Shown: one piece after another, positions 1 through 7,615 of the stretch | How the letters are laid out: each line of letters begins with the position of its first letter | How positions within the stretch are numbered: the first letter of the stretch is position 1 | Assembly: GCF_900104065.1 (NCBI RefSeq) | Contig: NZ_FNLC01000004.1 | Span: forward strand, 1 to 64,000 | DNA: 64,000 nt | Source: Natronobacterium texcoconense | Lineage (GTDB): Archaea > Halobacteriota > Halobacteria > Halobacteriales > Natrialbaceae | Direction: 5' to 3' | Program-made: the position numbers and the translations under genes | Notes under the pieces: generated by a model | What the model was told of the DNA's origin: nothing | The model's database searches: none | Seen by the model: the letters and a program-made list of their open reading frames with translations, nothing else

Positions 1-398
1 CCGTTTACGGCGGGCGTGAATCCAACAACGCTGATACAATCACTGTTCGGCAGCAATACGGATATTTAAGGATCATCGTGTCGTAGTATGACGTACACCG
101 AGGCGGTCACCCCGCCACCTAAATGCACAATATTGGGACTCCGAGACCCAATACGTTCGAGACACCCATCTCGAACCGCTGTGGTGTCTCGGCCAACAAG
201 ATAACTCCGAGTCCCATGCCGGGATAGGAGTAACGGCGGTGTGGCCCCGCCATCGGCCCGTCATGCCGACGGGTCGTAAACCAGCAAATATCCCAACTCA
301 GCGGTGCGGTGCCGTGGGAAGCCTCGCCGTCGTCGGGCATAGCCCGACTGCCTGAGGGATCTTCGATCCCTCTCCGTTTACGGCGAGGAGGAGGTCAC
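1..398 (+). mobile_element. Remnant of an IS1341-type (TnpB) transposon, right part and clipped left hairpin
   Basis: From about position 199 to 398 the sequence matches the 3' end of the complete TnpB element at 60.8-62.3 kb: the tnpB tail, the motif CCAGCAAATATCCCAAC and the terminal hairpin closed by CCTCGCCG/CGGCGAGG with the GAGGAGG-GTCAC end. The tnpB frame is broken by stops soon after the shared KITPSP-coding stretch. Bases 1-23 resemble the element's left end (TTTAC loop, GGCGGGCGTGAATC), so the window starts inside the left hairpin. Almost all of the tnpB coding region is missing. The right hairpin is enlarged: between the outer arms (322-329/381-388) sit two further perfect stems (333-338/342-347 and 354-361/365-372). 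Positions 158-189 hold another inverted repeat. It is either a decayed copy or a short non-autonomous derivative (PATE-like); the sequence alone does not decide. Confidence 0.75.
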
Positions 399-517
399 TT
401 GTCTCTGAACGTCACGCCAGAACGACAGTCTATCGAGAGATACCGGAAGAAAGCGCCCAGTACTGAAGGGATACACTTTTGGTCTTCACCTCCAGACCGT
501 CGAGGGAACGAATAGCC

Positions 518-850
518 ATGCACGAACGCACACCCCCGTCGTCGCACTCGAGCCCATCCGCAGTCTACCGAGCGGTTCACGATCCGGACGGTCCAGCAAC
601 GCTCAGCACCACGGTCGTCCACGCGTTGGCCGACTGTATGGGGGTCGATCCGACCGACGGGCGAATCTCGCTGTACGACGCCGTCGATCCCGATGCTCTC
701 GACAAACTCTTTCGCCCGCGCCACGACGGAACGCCCCGTTCCAGTGGTCACGTCTCGTTCGTCGTCGCCGACCATCAGGTTACGGTCTACAGCGACGGAG
801 AAATCCTGATCGAACCGCCCGCAGCCGACTCGAGGTCGGACTGGCGTTAA
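518..850 (+). CDS. HalOD1 (halobacterial output domain) protein
   Basis: A 110-residue protein made of a single HalOD1-type domain. The signature is an N-terminal helix (VVHALADCMGVDPTDG) followed by LYDAVDPDALDKLF and a C-terminal beta hairpin (HVSFVVADHQVTVYSDGEILI). HalOD1 is a haloarchaea-specific domain, found alone or at the end of signalling proteins, thought to act in output/regulation; the ligand is unknown. The ATG at 518 is preferred over one 39 bases upstream because the family begins close to the ERTPPSSH-type linker. It lies about 120 bp downstream of the transposon remnant, so its promoter may lie in or next to the element's right end. A second standalone member is at 58.2-58.5 kb. 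Confidence 0.8.
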   Translation: MHERTPPSSHSSPSAVYRAVHDPDGPATLSTTVVHALADCMGVDPTDGRISLYDAVDPDALDKLFRPRHDGTPRSSGHVSFVVADHQVTVYSDGEILIEPPAADSRSDWR

Positions 851-873
851 CCGCGCTCGGACGTCTCTCCTTT

Positions 874-1614
874 CTACGCCGATAGCTCGTCGGCCAGTCG
901 CTCCAGGTGATCGACGCCGACGACGGCGACGACGTCGCCCTCGCTCCGTCGTAACTCCTCGAGTCGATCGATCATACACTGTTCTCGCGTATCGTCTCTG
1001 TAAGCGAGCGCACTCTCGCCGCCCTCGACGCTCCCGAGCAGCGCCCTGACGCCCGCGACGTGTGAGCGTTCGTGGGCCGCCTGTTGCTCCGGCGGATCGT
1101 CGTGGCTGCAGTCGTACTCGATCGGCTCGTGATCGTAGGCGACCGTCATCGAGGTCGCGTTCGTCACGGTCGCGGCAACGCGACAGGCCACTGCCTCGCG
1201 GGTCGCACCACTGAGACTCGAGACGACGCGGCGAGCGATCGCCGGCGAAACGCGGTCGGCGACCAGTCGCGCCAGAAGCCGCCGGAGGAACGACCAGTTC
1301 GGCGCGTCGATACCGACGACCTCCGACTCGGGTGCGGCCCGGATCGCGGCGCTCATCTCGCCGCCAAATCGGGGTCGGTCGTCGCCATCGCGGGCGTAAG
1401 CACGGTACAGCGGGACCGCTGCAGGGGGCAACTCGAGTGCGAGCGTGTCGGGGTCGATGGCGTCGAGGGCGCGTTCGACGCGGCCGACGCTGGCCGGGTG
1501 GTCGTGGACGACGCCGAGGAGGGTGACGTCGCCGTCCGCACCGGAGACCTGGCGGCAAAACCGCTCGGTGACGCGGGGATCGTCGATCGAGTCAGGGAAC
1601 TCGTAGCCGTCCAT
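874..1614 (-). CDS. TraB/GumN-like domain protein
   Basis: A 246-residue soluble protein. The N-terminal part contains LLGVVHDHPASVGRVERAL followed by PDTLALELPP, and the C-terminal part contains VVAVVGVDHLERLADEL; these paired segments (GxxHxxP-type start, ExPP, late GxxH) are the hallmark of the TraB/GumN/PrgY superfamily, whose members are proposed metalloprotease-like or signalling proteins. The middle is helical and less conserved. No signal peptide or membrane helix is visible, unlike the larger membrane-bound archaeal TraB proteins. It is transcribed convergently with the HalOD1 gene. Function in haloarchaea is unknown; assignment rests on motif recognition. Confidence 0.65.
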   Translation of the reverse strand: MDGYEFPDSIDDPRVTERFCRQVSGADGDVTLLGVVHDHPASVGRVERALDAIDPDTLALELPPAAVPLYRAYARDGDDRPRFGGEMSAAIRAAPESEVVGIDAPNWSFLRRLLARLVADRVSPAIARRVVSSLSGATREAVACRVAATVTNATSMTVAYDHEPIEYDCSHDDPPEQQAAHERSHVAGVRALLGSVEGGESALAYRDDTREQCMIDRLEELRRSEGDVVAVVGVDHLERLADELSA

Positions 1615-1845
1615 TGATCGCCTGGTAATACGGGACTACCGGTATAACCCTTGTGTTGTGGCCAGGTAGAAGTTCGTTACTCGACGTTACAGGCTTCCGA
1701 ACGGTCGTGTGACGGGGTATAAGCGAACTGGCGTCAGTTTCGGTCACCGTAACGGTCCAGTGGTCTGTACAACGGTTTCGGTCGTTTATTCTCCAGCAGT
1801 CCTAGCTGCTCGTAGCCCGGTTCCGATCGACGGGACTGACGATGC

Positions 1846-2091
1846 ATGACTCGGGAGAGGCTCACGAAAGACGACGAAGGGAAACGCGTACTGAACACCG
1901 ACGGGACCGAAGTCGGTCGCATCGTGGCTGTCGAAGACGACCGCGCCTACGTCGAGCCCGATCCGGGGATCACCGACACGATCAAGGCCAAACTGGGCTG
2001 GGGAGAGGCCACCGAGGAAGCTCACCTCCTCGACGAAGGCAGTATCGAGGAGATCACCGACGACGTCGTCCGCCTTCGGGGGACTCTCTGA
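1846..2091 (+). CDS. PRC-barrel-like small protein
   Basis: An 81-residue protein beginning MTRERLTKDDEGKRVLNTDG. The pattern of short beta strands (GKRVLNTDGTEVGRIVAVEDDRAYVEPD, then an acidic helix and a closing strand DDVVRLRG) is that of the PRC-barrel fold, a small beta barrel found in photosynthetic reaction-centre H subunits, RimM and many archaeal stand-alone proteins. It probably binds a partner protein or RNA; nothing shows which. The stop is separated by three bases from the GTG start of the hydrolase gene downstream, so the two are likely cotranscribed. The ATG lies in a GATGCATGAC context with a competing out-of-frame ATG four bases earlier. Confidence 0.6.
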   Translation: MTRERLTKDDEGKRVLNTDGTEVGRIVAVEDDRAYVEPDPGITDTIKAKLGWGEATEEAHLLDEGSIEEITDDVVRLRGTL

Positions 2092-2094
2092 GCT

Positions 2095-3063
2095 GTGGGG
2101 TTCGACACCGATCGTGTAAAGCCCGGACTCGCCACTCGAATCGCCGGAAGTCTCGTTCGATACGTTATTCATCCCTTCAGCCGAGCTATCGAACGACTCG
2201 TGTCGATCTACCGCTCTTCGACTGGCCGACGCGTGCTCGAGCGAGCCTATACTGACGCTCTCCGAGACCTCGAGGTCGACGTCGGGAAGCGACGGGTCGA
2301 GACGCGCCACGGCACGACGCACGTTCTTCTGGCAGGGCCTGCAGACGGAGAGCCGCTGCTCCTGTTTCACGGCGGCAACGCGACGAACCCGATGACGCTG
2401 TCGTGGTACACCGGACTGGCCGACGAGTATCGACTGATCGCACCGGATACCGTCGGCCAGCCGGGATACAGTGCGGAAAACCGCATCGATCCGAACGGTG
2501 ACGGCTACGGCGAGTGGGTCGTCGACCTCCTCGAGGCGTTCGGACTCCAACGCGTTCCGATGATCGGGACGTCGTACGGGAGCGGTATCGTCCTCCGGAC
2601 GGCGGCGATGGCACCGGATCGCATCGACCGTGCCGCGTTGGTTGTCCCCGCGGGATTCGGGACGGGATCGCTCGCCTCCCTACTGCGGGTCGGTCTCCCG
2701 TCCGTCCTCTATCGGTTTCTCGGAAGCGAGTGGCTGCTGGAGTACGTTCTGCAATCGATCGTCACGGAACCAACGCGCGATCCCGTCGTTCGCGACACCG
2801 TCGGCGCGTCGCTGCGACACGTGCAACTCGAGCGTGAGTTCCCCGAAGCCACCGCGAACGAACTGGCCGACTTCGACGCGCCAGTTGCGCTGTTCGTCGC
2901 CGAAAACGACCCGTTCTTCCCACCCGACGCGATCGTTTCGCGTGCTCGAGACCGCCTTCAGTCGCTCTCGACAGTCGAGGTACTTTCTGGAGAGAATCAC
3001 ATCCTCTCATCGGCCGCTCGAGACCACGTCATGGCGTCTCTTCGCGAATTTCTCGAGAAGTAA
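2095..3063 (+). CDS. Alpha/beta hydrolase
   Basis: A 322-residue alpha/beta-hydrolase fold protein read from a GTG codon. Visible elements are the oxyanion-hole HG pair (LLLFHGGN, residues 92-93), the nucleophile elbow GTSYGSG with Ser160, a probable acid in FVAENDPFFPPDAI, and the catalytic His in GENHILSS near the C terminus. The order and spacing fit the general alpha/beta-hydrolase family (esterase or lipase type); the substrate cannot be predicted. The first 60 residues are an amphipathic extension before the core. It sits directly behind the PRC-barrel gene and converges on the aRF1 gene with only 27 bases between. Confidence 0.85.
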   Translation: MGFDTDRVKPGLATRIAGSLVRYVIHPFSRAIERLVSIYRSSTGRRVLERAYTDALRDLEVDVGKRRVETRHGTTHVLLAGPADGEPLLLFHGGNATNPMTLSWYTGLADEYRLIAPDTVGQPGYSAENRIDPNGDGYGEWVVDLLEAFGLQRVPMIGTSYGSGIVLRTAAMAPDRIDRAALVVPAGFGTGSLASLLRVGLPSVLYRFLGSEWLLEYVLQSIVTEPTRDPVVRDTVGASLRHVQLEREFPEATANELADFDAPVALFVAENDPFFPPDAIVSRARDRLQSLSTVEVLSGENHILSSAARDHVMASLREFLEK

Positions 3064-3090
3064 AACGACTGCCAGGAGGAGCGCCCGTGA

Positions 3091-4350
3091 TTAGACGCCG
3101 GTCGAGTACCGTAGAAGGCCCGCGAAGCCGCCGAAGGCGTTGTAGAGCTGTTCGCCCTTCTCGAAGTCCGTGGAGATGAACTTCGTCTCGGTGCCGCGCT
3201 GTTCGGCGATCTCGATGAGGTGGTCGATGGCGTCCTCGCGGTCTTCTTCTGTCGCGTCGACGTCGCTGCCACAGTCGCTGCAGGTGTGGCCGGGCGTCGA
3301 CTTCCGCCGGTCGATCACCTCGTAGTCGGTGTTGCCACACTCCTCGCAGTCGAAGGTGACGACGTCCTTCCGAAGATCCTCGCTGATCAGCAGTCGGTCG
3401 ACCGACCCCATCACCAGGTTCTGTCGAGTCTGTTCGAACCCGTAGGTGGCGAGGTCGCCCGCGTTGAGTTCCTCGAAGAACTCCTCCATCTGCTTCTTGT
3501 CCTTCATCACCTCCGCGTCGGCCAGCGCGTCCTCGGCGTTGTCGACGAGGTCATAAAGCCCCGACTCGTCGGTGTAGGCGACGTCGAACTTGCCGATCAC
3601 GTTGTCCTGAATCTCGTGGTGAAGGTAGTCACCGTCGAGGAACTCGTCTTTGGTCGGCGAGGGGCCCCCGACGAGGATCCCGTCGAGTTCGTGTCGCTTG
3701 GCGACGAACAGGTCGTTCGCCATCCCCGCGACTTCCTGATAGAAGTTGTCGATCGCCTCGAGTCGCAGGCGGGCGAAACGCTGGGCGGACTGGCCACCTT
3801 TGCGCTGCTTGCCCGGTACCAGCGAGGAGGCGGACTTGACGGGTTCGACGCGTTTGCCCTTCAGCCAGCCGACGTTGGCCTCGCGGCGGTCGAGGACGAT
3901 CAGGCCGTAGAGACCCTTGTCCGCCATCATCTCCTCGAGCGGTTCGGTGAGGAAATCCGAGTCGCAGTGATAGCGGAACGACTCGACGGGCTGGGGTGGG
4001 CTCTCGAGTACCTTGGTGACCATCTCGGTCCGGCCGCCGCCGGAGTCGACGGCACCCGAGAACAGCACCATTCCGTTATCTGGTGGGTACGTGTCGTAGT
4101 AGCGCAGTCGGTCCTTGATGCTCGTCAGCGCGTCCTGCACTGCGGTGCGGGTCTGCTTGGACTTGATGTTAGCCGCTTCGCTGTGTTCCTGGGTGACGTG
4201 CTGGACGACGTCGCTGATCTGTCGGTCTTCGGGAACGTAGATCGAAACGAGCTGCGTTCCGGAGCCGTCGTAGTTCTTGAGGTCTTCGATGACCTTCCGA
4301 AATTCGTATTTCTTCCGGTCTGAGTGCTCCTGCTCGCCCTCCTGGCTCAT
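3091..4350 (-). CDS. prf1: Peptide chain release factor aRF1
   Basis: Archaeal/eukaryotic class I release factor that reads all three stop codons in the ribosomal A site and triggers peptidyl-tRNA hydrolysis. The 419-residue protein has the stop-recognition NIKS motif (residues 61-64), the YxCxxxF motif (127-133) and the universal GGQ hydrolysis motif (185-187). The C-terminal part carries a four-cysteine zinc-binding module (FDCEECG ... HTCSDCG) and ends in the aRF1-type FGGFAGLLRYSTG. An in-frame ATG 14 codons upstream exists, but MSQEGEQEHSDRKKYEF matches the family length of about 415 residues, so 4350 is chosen. It is a single-gene unit, divergent from minD. Confidence 0.97.
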   Translation of the reverse strand: MSQEGEQEHSDRKKYEFRKVIEDLKNYDGSGTQLVSIYVPEDRQISDVVQHVTQEHSEAANIKSKQTRTAVQDALTSIKDRLRYYDTYPPDNGMVLFSGAVDSGGGRTEMVTKVLESPPQPVESFRYHCDSDFLTEPLEEMMADKGLYGLIVLDRREANVGWLKGKRVEPVKSASSLVPGKQRKGGQSAQRFARLRLEAIDNFYQEVAGMANDLFVAKRHELDGILVGGPSPTKDEFLDGDYLHHEIQDNVIGKFDVAYTDESGLYDLVDNAEDALADAEVMKDKKQMEEFFEELNAGDLATYGFEQTRQNLVMGSVDRLLISEDLRKDVVTFDCEECGNTDYEVIDRRKSTPGHTCSDCGSDVDATEEDREDAIDHLIEIAEQRGTETKFISTDFEKGEQLYNAFGGFAGLLRYSTGV

Positions 4351-4510
4351 TGTCCCTAGAAAACGCTGCTGTGGGTAAGTATTCTTTGACACGCCCTCGA
4401 ATGTGTGAGATTCCCGGCCGAAGCGCCGACTTGTTTTCCCATGATTCGGGGACGGACGTGAGGTGACGATTTAAGGTCTAGCCGTTCCACTGTCCGGACA
4501 GTACTCGAGT

Positions 4511-5371
4511 ATGTCCCAAGAGACGGTGTACGCCATCGCGAGCGGGAAAGGCGGTGTCGGGAAGACGACGACGACGGTAAACCTCGGTACAGCGCTTGCT
4601 CAGGCGGACGAGCGCGTTGCCGTCGTCGACGTCGATCTCGGCATGGCGAACCTCGCCGGGTTCGTGAGCCTCTCGCCCGATTCGACGACCTTACACGACG
4701 TGTTGACAGACGACGCAACGATCGACGAGGCCACCTACCGGCTAGCGGATAACATCGTCGCCCTCCCGAGCGGAACCGGCTTAGACGATTACGCGAAAGC
4801 CTCCCCCGAGGGGCTTCGCGACGTCGTCGAAGAACTACGAGAGACCTACGACTACGTCTTCCTCGACGTCGGTGCGGGTATCAGCCACGAGACCGTCCTC
4901 CCGCTCGGACTCGCCGACGGCGTGCTCGTCGTCTCGACGCCCGAACCGGCCGCGATCCAGGACTCCCAGAAGACGGTCAAACTGACCGACCGCGCCGGCG
5001 GTACCGTCGAGGGACTCATCCTCACCCGAACCCACCCCAACAGCAGCATCGACTACACCGAAATCGCTGCACGACTCGAGGTTCCGTTGATCGGCACCGT
5101 GCCGGAAGATCCGGTCGCCCGCAGGAGCGTCTACGCCGGGACGCCGCTGGTGGTCTACAACCCCGACGGCCCCGCGGCGACCGCCTATCGAGAGATTGCA
5201 GCCGACCTTGCAGGAATCGACGTCGCACAAACCACGATCGACGACCCCGATTCCGAAGACGACGATGACGGTGACGACCCGGGTGACGCCGACGGCGACG
5301 GCGACGGTGGCTGGGAGGCGTCGCCGGACGAGGTCTCGAGCGCGATCACGGAAGCCGAATCCGATACCTGA
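4511..5371 (+). CDS. minD: MinD/ParA-type P-loop ATPase
   Basis: A 286-residue deviant Walker-A ATPase: GKGGVGKTTT at residues 13-22, the switch region VVDVDLGMANLAGFV, and DYVFLDVGAGIS. This is the MinD branch of the ParA superfamily; in haloarchaea MinD homologues help position motility and chemotaxis machinery rather than a MinC-based division inhibitor. No clear C-terminal amphipathic membrane helix is visible. Instead the last 45 residues are an Asp-rich acidic tail (DPDSEDDDDGDDPGDADGD). The first strong ATG at 4511 gives the standard N terminus. Haloarchaea encode several paralogues, so the exact one is uncertain. Confidence 0.88.
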   Translation: MSQETVYAIASGKGGVGKTTTTVNLGTALAQADERVAVVDVDLGMANLAGFVSLSPDSTTLHDVLTDDATIDEATYRLADNIVALPSGTGLDDYAKASPEGLRDVVEELRETYDYVFLDVGAGISHETVLPLGLADGVLVVSTPEPAAIQDSQKTVKLTDRAGGTVEGLILTRTHPNSSIDYTEIAARLEVPLIGTVPEDPVARRSVYAGTPLVVYNPDGPAATAYREIAADLAGIDVAQTTIDDPDSEDDDDGDDPGDADGDGDGGWEASPDEVSSAITEAESDT

Positions 5372-5678
5372 CCAGCGTTTCACGGGACGTACTCACTAAC
5401 TCGCCGGTAGGGGCCGCCTGTATCCCCCGTCTCGGCACTCGAGACTGCGTTTCTATCGAAAGCGATGACTACCCATCGTTCGGGAGAGTCCACGTTTCTG
5501 GACCGTATTCGGACGGAACAGATAGCTATCTGTGAACGAAACCGAAACGCCGATATTATAGCACTATAGGGCCTGTATCGGCCATTTATCCTCTAAACAA
5601 ACTGTCTTCGAAGTTCGGGTCAGATTGCAAGAGAGTACGAGCTAATTACTAATCCCTCCGTCTCTCGACCGCTCGACC
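5372..5678. other. Intergenic region with a 16-bp perfect palindrome
   Basis: No gene is seen in these 307 bases between minD and the lipoprotein gene. At 5518-5533 lies the perfect palindrome ACAGATAGCTATCTGT, followed by an AT-rich patch (GATATTATAGCACTATAG, 5553-5570) that could be a promoter or a decayed repeat. The palindrome is about 145 bp before the lipoprotein ATG, so a regulatory role is possible but unproven. Confidence 0.5.
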
Positions 5679-6191
5679 ATGGAGCGACGTAAGATCCTCC
5701 TCGGCAGTGGAGCCGCGCTCGCAACCGTCCTTGCGGGCTGTTCAAGTACCGAAACCGGCGAAGAAGACCCCGACGACGGAACCGACGACTCGGTCACCGA
5801 CGACAACGGTGACGATGACGACGACGGTGACGACGGCGACGACGGGGTTCCTGGATTCGACGACGACGCACTCGAATCCGACAGCGACGTGATGACCGTC
5901 ATGGACGTCGATCGAGACGACGATCGACTCTACGTCCTCACCCGAACCGAGACCACCGATCCAGAGGTCCTCTCGAAGGAACTCGAGACGGTCGCCCGCG
6001 ACATCGCGGACGCGGTCACCGACCCCGACTACTTCAAAGACGAAATCCGCGAGGTCGAGTGGGTGCTCGAGTACGACGGCAGCCACGTACTCGGCGTATT
6101 CGTCAACGTCGAGTGGGTCATCGACTACCTCGAGGGCGAACTCTCCGAAGAGGAACTCGCCAAGAAGGTCCGGGAGTCGAAAGAGGAGTAA
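5679..6191 (+). CDS. Predicted lipoprotein with acidic linker
   Basis: A 170-residue exported protein. The N terminus MERRKILLGSGAALATVLAGC combines a twin arginine and a lipobox (LAGC, Cys21), so it is probably a Tat- or Sec-exported lipoprotein anchored on the outer face of the membrane. Residues 25-60 are a very acidic Asp/Gly linker typical of haloarchaeal surface lipoproteins. The globular part (about 65-170) contains VMDVDRDDDRLYVLTRTETTDPEVLSKELETVARDIADAV and a second half DYFKDEIREVEWVLEY; I recognise it as a recurrent haloarchaeal domain of unknown function but not by a secure name. It is probably monocistronic. Confidence 0.75.
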   Translation: MERRKILLGSGAALATVLAGCSSTETGEEDPDDGTDDSVTDDNGDDDDDGDDGDDGVPGFDDDALESDSDVMTVMDVDRDDDRLYVLTRTETTDPEVLSKELETVARDIADAVTDPDYFKDEIREVEWVLEYDGSHVLGVFVNVEWVIDYLEGELSEEELAKKVRESKEE

Positions 6192-6428
6192 CCGCGTTCG
6201 ATTCCGTTCGACGACGCCTCGAGGGCTTGCGGCTCGATCCGACGCGGAACGCTGTCGGACGACGGCGTCTGCCTCCGTTTTCCCGACCGAAGCGGATACG
6301 AAGAGTACGGTGTCGCCCCGGTAGCACGGTGTGTCGAGAACGTTACGTCTCACGTTGCACGCCGTCTTCGGTCACGATCCTGCCGGATGCCCGTATTTGG
6401 CACACCGAGCCGACTACGGGACAAATAT

Positions 6429-6436
6429 TTTATATT
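6429..6436 (+). promoter_or_regulatory. TATA-like box for the Tat-exported protein gene
   Basis: The sequence TTTATATT is centred about 28 bp before the GTG at 6459. This is the spacing expected when transcription starts at or next to the start codon, so the mRNA is probably leaderless. It supports GTG 6459 as the start. Confidence 0.55.
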
Positions 6437-6458
6437 TCGTTAGCCGAGACTAGTTGTC

Positions 6459-7601
6459 GTGACAGCAACTTCCAGACGGACGTTTCTCGCAGCCTGCGTG
6501 GGGGCGGCTGTAGTGGGGTCCGGCACCACCGCTGCGGCCGAAGACGACCTCATGGACGACGCCATGGCCGAACAGGGTCGCTACCTCGCGAAATACGCCT
6601 CCGAGCGGCGGGAGTTATACGAGACGATGGGGCCGATCTTCGATCCACCCGAGCGCGAGGACTTCGAGGCGGAGTTCGTCGAAAGCCTCGCGCCGTCGGC
6701 GAGTTCGATGCTTCCAGGAATCGCCGGCGAAGCAGCCGAACTCCTCGAGACGCTCGAGTGGTACGGCGACATCATCGAGATGAGCGAGTTCGCCGACGTC
6801 GCCGATCAGGGATTGCTCGAGGAGTTCGACGACTCGCCTGGCCGGGGGAACGGCGGGCACGCGATGGACGAAGCCCACGGGGAACTCGAGGAACTGGCGG
6901 ACCGAGCCGACGCCGTGACCGACGCCGCCGAAGCCTTCGCCGACGATCCGTCGGCTGAGCGTGGCCACGCTCTCGTCGAGGCGCTCGAGGCCGAACGGGA
7001 CACCCTCGCGGCTGTCGAGTGGATCGACGCCTGGAGTGACGTCCATCCGCCGGCCTACGATTCGTGGCGGGTCGGAGACGCCGAGGAAGGGGCCGAACTG
7101 GTCCGGGACAACGCCGAGGCCGTCCTGACCGTCCTCGAGGCCGCCGACGACCTTCTCGCCGACCACCTCGAGACGGTTCGCGAGGGCGAGCTATTCGGCC
7201 TTCCGGAGATGGTGACGCTGTACAACCACAACGTCGACGACGTCAGGGCGAACGTCCCTGATGCCGCGCTCGACCTCTTCGCCGGCGACACGTACCACTT
7301 CCGCGTCCAGGAGGACGGCGAGGATCTGTCCGTGTACTGGATCGAAACCGAGGACTCCGGAACGATCGCCGACTACTCGATCACCGAACGGGACGGTGCC
7401 GACGCCGACGTCGTCGTCTCGGCCGACACCTACGAGACGATCCGGAACGCGGACGATCCTGTCGCGGAGGCCAGCGACGCTTACGGGCGCGACGACGTTA
7501 CAGTCAGCGGCAACGGGTTCAGAAACCGGTTCAAGTACGGAACGGCGGACGTACTCGGCTCGTTCGTCAGTGGAGCCGAAGACGCGCTCGGAGAGAACTG
7601 A
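6459..7601 (+). CDS. Tat-exported protein of unknown function
   Basis: A 380-residue protein starting at GTG with a twin-arginine signal peptide (TSRRTFLAACVGAAVVGSGTTAAAE, cleavage likely after Ala27). The mature protein begins with a long alpha-helical region (about 30-265) rich in Glu/Asp/Ala, including MDEAHGELEELADRAD and repeated LLE-type heptads. The final 110 residues are beta-rich (TYHFRVQEDGEDLSVYWI ... DADVVVSADTYETIRN ... VTVSGNGFRNRFKYGTAD) and weakly recall the SCP2 sterol-carrier fold, in which a substrate-binding sheet is followed by a DxxI strand; this is only a resemblance. It ends 14 bases before the argS stop, convergent. Confidence 0.75.
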   Translation: MTATSRRTFLAACVGAAVVGSGTTAAAEDDLMDDAMAEQGRYLAKYASERRELYETMGPIFDPPEREDFEAEFVESLAPSASSMLPGIAGEAAELLETLEWYGDIIEMSEFADVADQGLLEEFDDSPGRGNGGHAMDEAHGELEELADRADAVTDAAEAFADDPSAERGHALVEALEAERDTLAAVEWIDAWSDVHPPAYDSWRVGDAEEGAELVRDNAEAVLTVLEAADDLLADHLETVREGELFGLPEMVTLYNHNVDDVRANVPDAALDLFAGDTYHFRVQEDGEDLSVYWIETEDSGTIADYSITERDGADADVVVSADTYETIRNADDPVAEASDAYGRDDVTVSGNGFRNRFKYGTADVLGSFVSGAEDALGEN

Positions 7602-7615
7602 ACGGCTGCGTTCGG

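Noticed and set aside
395-1558. Long arginine-rich open frame on the minus strand (387 residues)
   Set aside because: It overlaps the HalOD1 and TraB-like genes in other frames, is extremely Arg-rich and has no motif; it is a by-product of GC-rich codon bias.
3220-4323. 367-residue open frame opposite the aRF1 gene
   Set aside because: It is the mirror frame of prf1, which has all release-factor motifs; composition is hydrophobic-acidic without homology signs.
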